Numbered from the stretch's first letter, positions 1 through 6,688 are shown. The stretch is DNA of 8,446 bases from an uncultured Treponema sp. (GCA_905372345.1 CAJPPE010000055.1:1-8446), one strand, 5' to 3'. Numbers and translations: made by a program. Notes: generated from the letters alone by a model not told the origin.

Positions 1-12
1 GTTCTTATATTA

Positions 13-252
13 TTATACATCAAAAAATTCAAAATACCAAGCAAAATTAAGAAAAATTGTAAAAATTTTTCTCACACTAATCAGAGTTTTTCTATCTCTT
101 CTTTTCATTTCAGAACTTTCTGCTAACATCTCCCTCACCTCCTGATTATCGGTTTCGATAAATTTCAGCTTAGATACACTAAAGGGTACAGCCTTTTCCC
201 CTAATTTTTTTAAAAGATACCCATAAATTAAAAAATCTCTAATGCTTTTTTT
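13..252 (-). pseudogene. Open minus-strand frame, possible gene remnant or small ORF
   Basis: The minus strand is open for 79 codons between an in-frame TAG (253-255) and TAA (13-15). There is no ATG near its left end. The first 60 or so residues are protein-like: a helical hydrophobic start (IRDFLIYGYLLKKLG), then a charged stretch (KFIETDNQEVREM). The last 17 residues are Phe-rich translation of A/T sequence and look non-coding. An internal ATG at 127-129 has an excellent Shine-Dalgarno, AGGAGGTGA (revcomp of 135-143), and would give a 38-residue peptide starting MLAESSEMKRRDRK. I do not recognise a family. Either a 3' gene fragment left by an old rearrangement, a small gene starting at 129, or chance. 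Confidence 0.3.
146..172 (-). promoter_or_regulatory. Weak sigma-28-like promoter on the minus strand
   Basis: On the minus strand, ACCGATAA (146-153) matches the sigma-28 -10 consensus GCCGATAA at 7 of 8 positions. Exactly 11 bases upstream lies TAAGCTGA (165-172), matching the -35 consensus TAAAGTTT at only 4 of 8, though the leading TAA is kept. It points at the small ORF beginning at 129. The expected start of transcription would fall inside the Shine-Dalgarno, which argues against it. It also lies inside the longer open frame. Confidence 0.2.
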
Positions 253-266
253 CTATATGCCGATAC
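240..266 (+). promoter_or_regulatory. Sigma-28 (FliA-type) flagellar promoter
   Basis: TAATGCTT (240-247), an 11-base spacer, then GCCGATAC (259-266). Against the known flagellar consensus TAAAGTTT-N11-GCCGATAA this matches 6 of 8 and 7 of 8 with exact spacing. Transcription should begin near 272-274, leaving a leader of only about 16 bases that consists almost entirely of the ribosome binding site GAGGAG (274-279) for the gene at 289. In enteric bacteria flgK, flgL and flgN belong to the late class read by FliA, so promoter type and gene content agree. Confidence 0.75.
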
Positions 267-288
267 TGGTTTTGAGGAGTAGATTGCT

Positions 289-780
289 ATGGAAAAACAT
301 TCGGTTGCAGCAGACATAAAAAGCATTTTACATGAACAAATCGATTTAATCGATAATATCTATAATTTGCAAAAGGCTATGTACCAAGGTGTTTTGGATA
401 GAGACTGGCAGGAAAGTGAAAAAAATTTGAGTTCCTTAAATGAGGCTTCCGTAAAATTTTCGCATTTGGATAAGAGGTTATACGGACTTTTGCAGCCTGA
501 TGAGGATAATCCTCAAGAATTTGACTTTTACATGCATACAAAGCAATTTACTTCATCGGATAAAAAAAAGATCGATTCTTTATATGAAAAACTAAAAGAA
601 AAAGTTTTTTATTCAAAGATTGAAAATGATGTCTTCTCAAATTATGTTTCACATGCTCAAGCCTTGGTTAAGGGCGTGGTCGATATTATTTCGGAAGAAA
701 GAAACGGAAAGTGTTATACGGCGGCAGGAAAACGGGTTAATACGGAAATAACAAGCCTCGTTTTAAATGAGGTCTTATAA
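289..780 (+). CDS. flgN: FlgN-family flagellar export chaperone
   Basis: A 163-residue, mostly helical, soluble protein with no signal peptide. The N-terminal half (about 9-65) is a heptad-like helix rich in charged and Leu/Ile residues, as in FlgN. The C-terminal part keeps the typical FlgN end: a helix with spaced Asn (N113, N118) followed by a Tyr-x-x-x-Gly tail (Y143, G147). Length is near the usual 140. FlgN proteins bind the C-terminal helices of FlgK and FlgL in the cytoplasm and deliver them to the flagellar export gate; here the two clients follow directly, flgK after 21 bases. Start chosen for GAGGAG 9 bases upstream. FlgN sequences diverge widely, so the call depends partly on position. 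Confidence 0.72.
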   Translation: MEKHSVAADIKSILHEQIDLIDNIYNLQKAMYQGVLDRDWQESEKNLSSLNEASVKFSHLDKRLYGLLQPDEDNPQEFDFYMHTKQFTSSDKKKIDSLYEKLKEKVFYSKIENDVFSNYVSHAQALVKGVVDIISEERNGKCYTAAGKRVNTEITSLVLNEVL

Positions 781-801
781 GGAAATAAATGGAGGTTATA
801 G

Positions 802-2673
802 ATGGCGACATTTGATGCAATAGAATTAGGAAAAAGGAGTTTGTTTGCTCACCAGCAGTCGATTCAAACGGCAGGTCACAATATTTCGAATTCTTCGACA
901 AAGGGATATACAAGGCAGAGGGTAAACCTCGAGGCTTTTGAGCCTATTTACAGGCCAGATTTAACAAGGGCTGAAACTCCCGGGCAAATAGGACAGGGTG
1001 TTACCATAGGTTCGATCACCCGATTGAGGGATGAACTTTTGGATCAAAGAATTATAGGGGCTACCGATGACCTTGGTTATTGGGAAACACGAAATTCTTA
1101 TATAGCCCTTTTGGAACAGGTTCACAATGAGCCCGAAGACATTTCCGTCCGAACCCGAATGGATCAATTTTGGGAGGCTTGGCAGGAATTATCGCTCTAC
1201 CCTGAGTCGGATGCTGCCCGTCAGGTTGTCCGCACCCGAACCGAAACCTTAACGGATGCCATTCATCATCAATTCCGCGGTTTACAGGGCATAAGGGACA
1301 TGGTACACGGCGACATAGAAGCAACCGTAAAGCAGGTTAACGACTTAACAGGCCGAATAGCCAAACTAAATGAAGAAATAGTTAAAGTTAAGGCTATGGG
1401 GGACAATCCCAATGACTTGATGGATAAAAGAGACCTTTTAACAGAAAAACTTTCTTCTCTTATTGATATTTCCGTAGATAAAAGAGATGAAGACGAAACT
1501 TATGTCATTCATACGGCCGGTTTGGAAATAGTACAGGGAAGAACACACCGAACATTCGATTTTAAGGCCTCAACGGAAAACGATAAATATGCAGATGTTA
1601 TCTGGGAAGATTCCGGTAATTTAGCTCATTTTGAATCGGGTAAACTGGCCGCTTTGATTGAGCTTAGGGATACGGATATTCGGGACGAAATCAGAAAACT
1701 GGATACCATGACAATGAACTTTGTCGATTTGGTAAACGATGTACACAGAAATGCTATGAGTCCCAACGGAAAAACAGGCATCGATTTTTTTAAGGAACAA
1801 TATTTTATAAACAATACCCTCGGTAATTTTGACAGAAACGGCGACGGAGAATATGATTCTTCCTATATCTTCAGAATTACAGGCACCAACACCCTGGATC
1901 CGCGTGAACAAATAGGCCTTGAAGGAACTTTAACCCTTTCTTCGGGGGACGGTATTGTGCAGGTACCCTATTATTCGACGGATATGGTTTCAGATATTGT
2001 AGAAAGAATTAACAGATCAGGCTCCGAAGTTGCTGCTTACCTTGACCAAAACAATAAACTTGTTTTAAAAGGTATGACAAGCCTTGATAAAGAAAATCCT
2101 GACTTTGTTATCCGTCATATCGAGGATTCGGGAAGATTTTTAGCAGGCTATTCCGGTGTGCTTTCTCAGGCCGGGCCGGAAGGTGCCTATGATTGGGGAA
2201 GAGCAAATGCAGTTGATGTATTGGCAGGAGCCCAATATGCGGTTTCTCCTATAGCCCATCCTTCAGGCTGGATGGAAATAAATCCCGTAATCAAAAGCGA
2301 TATACAAAATATAGCTTCAGGTTATAAAGGCCCCGAAGGTGTTGCCTATCCGGGAGATAACAGAGCCGCTCTTGCAATAGCCGCAATCAGAAATACTCCC
2401 GTAATGGTAGGGCACTCGGCCACCTTCGATGACTTTTTTGCCGATACTGTAACCGAAATCGGTCTAAAAGGCGAACAGGCAGAAATGACCTTAAACACAC
2501 AGATAGCCATTGTAAAGGAATTACACGATATGAGAGATTCCGTATCGGGAGTAAACATAGACGAAGAACTATCGGATATTATCAAATTTCAGCACGGATA
2601 CAACGCTTCTGCAAGATTTATTTCGGTAATCAACGAAATGATAGACACCGTTATAAACAGAATGGGTGTCTAG
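802..2673 (+). CDS. flgK: Flagellar hook-associated protein 1 (HAP1)
   Basis: A 623-residue protein of the rod/hook/junction family; it forms the first junction zone between hook and filament. Residues 3-40 hold the rod-family N-terminal signature with N27-I-S-N30 and G35-Y-T-R-Q. Residues 580-623 form the matching C-terminal helix (DEELSDIIKFQHGYNASARF), which pairs with the N-terminus to make the D0 core. A long coiled segment spans about 100-225. It is longer than E. coli FlgK (about 547); part of the excess is a region around 365-455 with an I403-N404-x-S-G core resembling the 'flagellin hook IN' motif. Ribosome binding site GGAGG at 791-795. In spirochetes the product sits on periplasmic flagella. 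Confidence 0.96.
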   Translation: MATFDAIELGKRSLFAHQQSIQTAGHNISNSSTKGYTRQRVNLEAFEPIYRPDLTRAETPGQIGQGVTIGSITRLRDELLDQRIIGATDDLGYWETRNSYIALLEQVHNEPEDISVRTRMDQFWEAWQELSLYPESDAARQVVRTRTETLTDAIHHQFRGLQGIRDMVHGDIEATVKQVNDLTGRIAKLNEEIVKVKAMGDNPNDLMDKRDLLTEKLSSLIDISVDKRDEDETYVIHTAGLEIVQGRTHRTFDFKASTENDKYADVIWEDSGNLAHFESGKLAALIELRDTDIRDEIRKLDTMTMNFVDLVNDVHRNAMSPNGKTGIDFFKEQYFINNTLGNFDRNGDGEYDSSYIFRITGTNTLDPREQIGLEGTLTLSSGDGIVQVPYYSTDMVSDIVERINRSGSEVAAYLDQNNKLVLKGMTSLDKENPDFVIRHIEDSGRFLAGYSGVLSQAGPEGAYDWGRANAVDVLAGAQYAVSPIAHPSGWMEINPVIKSDIQNIASGYKGPEGVAYPGDNRAALAIAAIRNTPVMVGHSATFDDFFADTVTEIGLKGEQAEMTLNTQIAIVKELHDMRDSVSGVNIDEELSDIIKFQHGYNASARFISVINEMIDTVINRMGV

Positions 2674-2695
2674 CTTTTAAGTTTTGGAGTAAAAT

Positions 2696-3943
2696 ATGAT
2701 GAAAAGAATTAGTACGAATATTCAGCACACGGACAGCAATTTTTCGATGAGGAATCAGGAGTCGAGACTTCATAATCTAAATAATCAGATTCAGTCTCAA
2801 CGAAGGATAAACCAGCTTAGAGATGACCCCGTCTCCGCAGGACACTCGGTAAGATACAAGTCCTACCTTGCCCGCCTCGAAAGGTTTGAAAAAAACACAA
2901 AAACCTTGAGAGATCAATATATGTCGGCCGAAACCTATATGAATAATTCGCTCCAAGTTGTTCAGCGTTTAAGAGAGCTTTCAGTACAGGGAGCAAACGG
3001 AACCTATACGCCGGATGACTTAAAAGATATGGCAGCCGAGGCCGATGAACTTTTAAAAGAACTTGTTCAAAACGGAAATGCCGTAAACTCGGACGGTGTC
3101 AGAGTTTTTTCAGGAACAAAAAGTTTTACCGAGCCCTTTGAAACCGTAATGGGAGATGTGGACGGAGCAGGTTCCGCCCTTATAACTCAGGTAAGATACA
3201 ACGGCACGGTCGATTCAAAGGAAGTTGAAACCGATGAGCTTTCTTTTATGAGAGCCGATCAGGCCGGTAACAGGGTATTTTGGGCCGAGAGGCAAATTCT
3301 TATCTCGGAAACCGATGCCCGAAACTTTGTCATAAAAGAAGATACAAGCATCGAGGTTGACGGGGTTGAGATTCCCTTAATTGCAGGCGACAATGTTTAT
3401 GCAATTATGTCAAAGATAAACGATTCGGGAGCCGCAGTACAAGCAAGCCTTGACCCGATAACAAGCGGTTTAAACCTTACAACTACCGATGCCCGCCAGC
3501 TTTGGCTTAGAGATGCTGAAGGCAGCACCGTTTTATCCGAATTGGGCTTGATAAAGGCCGAACAAAGACCTCCCTACAATTTGGCAAATTCGGTACGCGT
3601 TTCGGGAGGCTCTCTTTTTGATGCAGCCATTGCCGTCCGCGATGCCTTCCTTTCGGGAGATCAAGAAGCCTTGGGCGGAAAGGTTTTGGGAATTCTCGAT
3701 GAGGGCATACATAATCTTACTACAAGAATGGCCGAAACAGGTTCCAAGTATGCAAGAGCCGAAGTTATCTTGGCACGAATTGATACGCAAACCTTAAATG
3801 TAACGGCAGCAGAGTCGCGCGAAGCCGACTTGGATATTACAAAGGCGATAACCGACCTAAAAATGTTTGAACATACGCATCAAGCTTCTTTAAGCGTATT
3901 GGGAAGACTTTACAGGGATTCGCTTTTAAACTACTTAAGATAA
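2696..3943 (+). CDS. flgL: Flagellar hook-associated protein 3 (HAP3)
   Basis: A 415-residue flagellin-like protein that forms the second junction layer, on which flagellin polymerises. The N-terminus (RISTNI, then a helix with LRDDPVSAGHS at about 40-50) and the C-terminus (about 365-415, ESREADLDITKAITDLKMFE) are the paired flagellin-fold terminal helices. The middle, about 205-285, contains an IN-type motif (K240-I-N-D-S-G-A-A-V) like one in the preceding FlgK. It is longer than E. coli FlgL (about 317), mainly through this middle part. Two adjacent ATGs (2696, 2699) are possible; GGAG at 2686-2689 suits either. It lies 22 bases after flgK, in the same transcription unit. Confidence 0.94.
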   Translation: MMKRISTNIQHTDSNFSMRNQESRLHNLNNQIQSQRRINQLRDDPVSAGHSVRYKSYLARLERFEKNTKTLRDQYMSAETYMNNSLQVVQRLRELSVQGANGTYTPDDLKDMAAEADELLKELVQNGNAVNSDGVRVFSGTKSFTEPFETVMGDVDGAGSALITQVRYNGTVDSKEVETDELSFMRADQAGNRVFWAERQILISETDARNFVIKEDTSIEVDGVEIPLIAGDNVYAIMSKINDSGAAVQASLDPITSGLNLTTTDARQLWLRDAEGSTVLSELGLIKAEQRPPYNLANSVRVSGGSLFDAAIAVRDAFLSGDQEALGGKVLGILDEGIHNLTTRMAETGSKYARAEVILARIDTQTLNVTAAESREADLDITKAITDLKMFEHTHQASLSVLGRLYRDSLLNYLR

Positions 3944-3946
3944 AAT

Positions 3947-3953
3947 AGGATGG
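3947..3953 (+). promoter_or_regulatory. Ribosome binding site that decides the fliW start
   Basis: AGGATGG lies 8 bases before the ATG at 3962 but directly overlaps the earlier ATG at 3950, which would then have no usable Shine-Dalgarno. This favours the 3962 start. The site carries two GGA triplets, the core recognised by CsrA, so it could also be a CsrA target; that part is inference only. Confidence 0.5.
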
Positions 3954-3961
3954 AATTTACG

Positions 3962-4405
3962 ATGGAAATTAAGACAAAAGCTATGGGGCTTGTTGAGATT
4001 CAAGATGAACAGATAATAGAATTGGTTGCCGGATTTTACGGATTTGAAGAATTTCATAAATACGCCTTGTTGGACTCGGATAAGGAGCCCTTTTTTTGGG
4101 TTCAATCCCTTGACGATGAAAATTTAGCCTTCATCGTTATCGATCCCTTTTTGTTCAGGTCCGATTATGAGCTGGATATAGATGATGAACTCTTAAAGCC
4201 TATTGAGGCAGAATCTCCTAAAGACCTATTGGTTTTTGCCCTTGTTACCATTCCTGCTGCGGGAGGCCCGATTACGGCAAATTTGCAGGGGCCTCTTATT
4301 ATAAACAAAAAGAATAAAAAGGCTTTTCAGGCTGTCTTAAATGACGGAAAATGGAATACCAAACACGATATTCTTGCCGAATTAAATGCGGCGGGGAGGA
4401 ACTGA
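3962..4405 (+). CDS. fliW: Flagellar assembly factor FliW
   Basis: A 147-residue soluble protein (151 if the ATG at 3950 is used). It opens with the FliW pattern: a beta strand ending in MGLVEI, then [19 protein letters not shown], equivalent to the 'F.aGi.GFe....f.ll' block of the family. The acidic centre and the strand [13 protein letters not shown] also fit. In Bacillus, FliW binds free flagellin and, when flagellin is exported, binds CsrA to relieve its block on flagellin translation. It sits directly between flgL and csrA and overlaps csrA by one base, consistent with that partnership. The 3962 start is chosen on the ribosome binding site and on resemblance of MEIKTKAMG to other FliW starts. 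Confidence 0.93.
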   Translation: MEIKTKAMGLVEIQDEQIIELVAGFYGFEEFHKYALLDSDKEPFFWVQSLDDENLAFIVIDPFLFRSDYELDIDDELLKPIEAESPKDLLVFALVTIPAAGGPITANLQGPLIINKKNKKAFQAVLNDGKWNTKHDILAELNAAGRN

Positions 4406-4407
4406 TG
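4395..4407 (+). promoter_or_regulatory. fliW/csrA overlap with internal ribosome binding site
   Basis: GGAGG (4395-4399) followed five bases later by the TGATG overlap (4403-4407), in which the fliW stop and the csrA start share the A at 4405. This arrangement usually gives translational coupling, so the two antagonists would be made in a linked ratio. Closely spaced GGA triplets here could let CsrA repress its own synthesis; that is inference. Confidence 0.6.
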
Positions 4408-4632
4408 CTCATACTTTCCCGTAAAACAAACCAAAAAATACTTATCGGAGATGATATAGAGATTACCATAATCGATATTCGGGGAGATCAGGTAAAGATA
4501 GGTGTAGATGCGCCGCCTTCGGTCAAGGTTTTCCGTGAAGAAATCTACCAAGAAATCCAAAATGAAAACAAGGCAGCCTTGGTACGCGATACAAAACTTA
4601 ATTTACCTGAGCTTCATATTAAAAAGAAATAG
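4405..4632 (+). CDS. csrA: Carbon storage / flagellin translation regulator CsrA
   Basis: A 75-residue RNA-binding protein. The start [10 protein letters not shown], the central [11 protein letters not shown] and the [10 protein letters not shown] strand-helix boundary are diagnostic; R6 and R44, which contact GGA in RNA loops, are both present. The C-terminal tail past residue 52 is longer than in E. coli (61 residues) and close to Bacillus CsrA (about 74). N55 is present, at the position reported in Bacillus as important for FliW control. The true start is the ATG at 4405, inside the fliW stop (TGATG), with GGAGG at 4395-4399; a longer frame from 4351 is not credible because the CsrA fold begins at this Met. 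Confidence 0.96.
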   Translation: MLILSRKTNQKILIGDDIEITIIDIRGDQVKIGVDAPPSVKVFREEIYQEIQNENKAALVRDTKLNLPELHIKKK

Positions 4633-4647
4633 GTATAACATTAGAAT
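4619..4647 (+). promoter_or_regulatory. Weak candidate promoter before the haem-binding lipoprotein
   Basis: TTAAAA (4619-4624), 17-base spacer, TAGAAT (4642-4647): 4 of 6 and 5 of 6 matches to sigma-70 boxes. An alternative -10, TATAAC, is at 4634-4639. Either would start transcription within about ten bases of the ATG at 4656, giving a nearly leaderless message. AT-rich DNA produces such matches often, so this is tentative; read-through from csrA is equally possible. Confidence 0.25.
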
Positions 4648-4655
4648 ACTCTGCT

Positions 4656-5585
4656 ATGAAAACAAATAAACTGCTTATATATTTTGTACCGGTTATTTTC
4701 TTAACTTTATTCGCCGCAAGCTGTTCAAAAATTAATGATTTTTTTAAACAAGATAAAAAGGACTTGCCTGACCGGACAACGGCAGAAGCAGGGCCGCGTG
4801 TTATTGCCGGCACAATGGCCATAGTCGAAATTTTAGACGACCTCGGCTATAAAAATGTTGCAGGCGTTCCTTCAAGCCGTCACGCTATGCCTGAGCTTTA
4901 TGCGAAGACCGAAAAAATCGGAATGCCTTTGCAGCCGGATATCGAAACTGTAAAACGCCTGAATGCGGATATCTATTTGGCCTCCCTAGGGTCAAAGCCC
5001 AGATTGGATAAGATCTTCCAAAACCAAAACATAAAAACGGAATATGTCGATTTTAATTCCTATGAGGCATGTTTAAATACTATCAGACATCTGGGGGAAA
5101 TAACTGCAAAACAAAAAGAAGCGGAACATATCATTCAAACGATTGAATCAAAAACCCTTGAAGTACGCCGCTCCATTTACGGCAAAAAAAGCCCCAAGGT
5201 GTTGATGCTTCTAGGTTCTCCTAAAAAATTGATGATGGGAACAAAAAACTGCTACACAGGAAGCTTGATGGAAGTTTTAAAAATTCACAATATCGCAAAC
5301 GATATCGGAGACTTCGACAAAGCATACATTCCCATAAATATGGAAGAAATTGTAAAGCATCAGCCCGATGTCATCATACGCCTTACCCACACAAATTCCG
5401 AAGACACCGCCGAGAGCCTCAGGACCGAGTTCGCAAAGAATGAAATTTGGCAGAAGGTAAAGGCCGTAAAAGAAGATAAAATCTATGACCTCGACAGTAA
5501 TTTATACACTGTTTCACGGAATATTAAAATGATACAGACTATCGAGAATTTAAAAGAAATAATCTATGGAGAAACCGAAAATTAA
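4656..5585 (+). CDS. isdE: IsdE-like haem/iron ABC transporter substrate-binding lipoprotein
   Basis: A 309-residue exported lipoprotein. Residues 1-22 are a signal peptide with a spirochete-type lipobox ending at C23 (FAASC). The mature part is a class III (helical-backbone) binding protein: VIAGTMAIVEILDDLG, GVPSS, the P94-D95-IETVK lobe, VLMLLGSP, PDVIIRLTH and KIYDLD. These blocks and their order resemble Staphylococcus IsdE as I remember it. The haem-binding His of IsdE (H229) matches H245 here; the Met ligand position (M78) reads as L92, with M90 two residues earlier. Its permease follows after 17 bases. No cobalamin riboswitch precedes it, which disfavours B12. Substrate not proven; other iron complexes are possible. 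No clear Shine-Dalgarno. Confidence 0.8.
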   Translation: MKTNKLLIYFVPVIFLTLFAASCSKINDFFKQDKKDLPDRTTAEAGPRVIAGTMAIVEILDDLGYKNVAGVPSSRHAMPELYAKTEKIGMPLQPDIETVKRLNADIYLASLGSKPRLDKIFQNQNIKTEYVDFNSYEACLNTIRHLGEITAKQKEAEHIIQTIESKTLEVRRSIYGKKSPKVLMLLGSPKKLMMGTKNCYTGSLMEVLKIHNIANDIGDFDKAYIPINMEEIVKHQPDVIIRLTHTNSEDTAESLRTEFAKNEIWQKVKAVKEDKIYDLDSNLYTVSRNIKMIQTIENLKEIIYGETEN

Positions 5586-5602
5586 ATTCTAAAGGATAAA
5601 AA

Positions 5603-6586
5603 ATGCCGGATAAACGCCGAAGAAAAATGCTTATATTTCTCTTTATTTCTTGTATTCTTCTGGCCTTATCCGTTTTGGCTGCAATCTATTTCGGAAGCAC
5701 AAGGATTCCCATCAGTGAGATTATAAAAATCATATTCTACCGTGAAAATTCGGATTTTTCCATAATTATTTGGGACATAAGAATTCCCAGAATTATTTTA
5801 GCCCTCATGGTCGGAGCAAACCTTGCCGCTTCAGGAGCCCTTCTCCAAGCGGTTGTTCAAAATCCCTTGGCAGAACCCGGAATAATAGGCATTTCGAGCG
5901 GAGCAAAGCTGGGGCTCTTACTTGCCCTCTTGATTTTTCCGCAATTTGTTACGGCAGCCCCCTTATTTGCATTTGCAGGAGCAATGGGGGCGGCAGTCTT
6001 AGTTTACCTTTTGGCATGGAAGGGCGGAGTAAAAACCGTCCGTCTTATTTTGGCCGGTGTTGCAGTAAACGCTTTTTTTGCAGGAGTAAGCTATCTTATC
6101 ACAATCTTAAACAGCGATAAAATTCAAAACATCATGCTTTGGCTCAGCGGAAACCTTTCGGGACGCAGTATGTATGATGTTAAGCTGATTTTACCCTACT
6201 CCCTCGTAGGCCTTGCAGCCGCCCTTACAGTAATTCGTCCAAGCAATCTCCTCTTATTCGGAGATGAAAAGGCCGGCAGTTTAGGCCTAAACATTACAAG
6301 AAGCCGGATTCTAATTTCGCTCACCGCCTCCTTTTTGGCGGCTATTTCCACCTCCCTCGTCGGAGTCATAAGTTTTGTAGGCCTTGTAATTCCTCACATC
6401 GTAAGACTTATCACAGGTCCCAACTATAAATATCTTTTACCCCTTTCGATATTAAACGGAGGGATATTTTTACTGATAGCCGATACCTTTGCACGCACAA
6501 TAGCAGCCCCCATAGAATTACCTGTCGGCACCCTGATGGCCCTGGTCGGCGGCCCTTTTTTCGTTTATCTTTTACGAAAGAAATAA
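5603..6586 (+). CDS. FecCD/BtuC-family ABC transporter permease (haem/iron compound)
   Basis: A 327-residue polytopic inner-membrane protein, the same length as E. coli BtuC (326). After a basic N-terminus and a first helix (8-28), it has R60-I-P-R63 followed by the family block L81-Q-A-V-V-Q-N-P-L-A-E-P-G93, and further hydrophobic segments to the C-terminus. G260-L-V-I-P-H-I-V-R268 is the cytoplasmic coupling loop that contacts the ATPase. Such permeases work as dimers with a class III binding protein, here the preceding lipoprotein, so haem or another iron complex is the likely cargo. AAAGGA (5591-5596) is the ribosome binding site. No ATPase gene follows, so that subunit must be encoded elsewhere. 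Confidence 0.92.
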   Translation: MPDKRRRKMLIFLFISCILLALSVLAAIYFGSTRIPISEIIKIIFYRENSDFSIIIWDIRIPRIILALMVGANLAASGALLQAVVQNPLAEPGIIGISSGAKLGLLLALLIFPQFVTAAPLFAFAGAMGAAVLVYLLAWKGGVKTVRLILAGVAVNAFFAGVSYLITILNSDKIQNIMLWLSGNLSGRSMYDVKLILPYSLVGLAAALTVIRPSNLLLFGDEKAGSLGLNITRSRILISLTASFLAAISTSLVGVISFVGLVIPHIVRLITGPNYKYLLPLSILNGGIFLLIADTFARTIAAPIELPVGTLMALVGGPFFVYLLRKK

Positions 6587-6625
6587 GTTAAGAAAAAACA
6601 ATATCCAAAATATAAAAAAATCTGC

Positions 6626-6654
6626 TTGACGAGTTATCACTAAACCTATATATT
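6626..6654 (+). promoter_or_regulatory. Sigma-70 type promoter for the redox operon
   Basis: TTGACG (6626-6631), a 17-base spacer, then TATATT (6649-6654): each box matches consensus at 5 of 6 with ideal spacing. Transcription would begin near 6661, about 28 bases before the ATG at 6689, with AGGAGG (6677-6682) in the leader. It marks the start of a new transcription unit after the transporter genes. The 102-base gap shows no convincing hairpin terminator for the upstream operon. Confidence 0.65.
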
Positions 6655-6688
6655 TAAAAGGAGCATTTCAATTATTAGGAGGATTTGC

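Larger units (their letters stand above)
1..288. other. AT-rich intergenic region upstream of the flagellar operon
   Basis: No confident gene lies here. The left part (about 20-70) is low-complexity A/T with a weak AT-only hairpin at 51-71 (arms 51-58 and 64-71). The minus strand is open from 252 down to a TAA at 13-15, and the middle of that frame reads like protein, as described under the minus-strand entry. The right end holds a sigma-28 type promoter and the ribosome binding site GAGGAG (274-279) for the first gene. No tRNA, repeat array or convincing terminator is visible. Confidence 0.6.

Noticed and set aside
51..71. Inverted repeat GAAAAATT / AATTTTTC as a terminator
   Set aside because: The stem is almost only A-U pairs, there is no G/C-rich base and no gene visibly ends into it.
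1061..1911. Minus-strand open frames opposite flgK
   Set aside because: They have no ribosome binding sites or family features and overlap a fully conserved gene; shadows of its codon use.
2421..2447. GCCGATAC, a sigma-28 -10 match, inside flgK
   Set aside because: The bases 11 upstream (CACCTTCG) have no -35 resemblance, and it lies within coding sequence; chance match.
4351..4404. Longer csrA start at 4351
   Set aside because: It would add 18 residues inside fliW before the conserved MLILSR start; the ATG at 4405 has a good ribosome binding site.
5770..6120. Plus-strand frame of 116 codons inside the permease gene
   Set aside because: Its translation is Ser/Arg/Cys-rich and unlike a protein; it is a frame shadow of a clear membrane protein.
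6460..6486. GCCGATAC near the end of the permease gene
   Set aside because: The -35 position reads AGGGATAT, which is not sigma-28-like; it is a codon-level coincidence.
4656..6586. Vitamin B12 importer (BtuF/BtuC) as the main reading
   Set aside because: The binding protein resembles IsdE more closely and no cobalamin riboswitch is near; still possible as an alternative.
6587..6688. Riboswitch or terminator in the gap after the permease
   Set aside because: The gap is only 102 bases, lacks stems of useful length, and is explained by a promoter and ribosome binding site.
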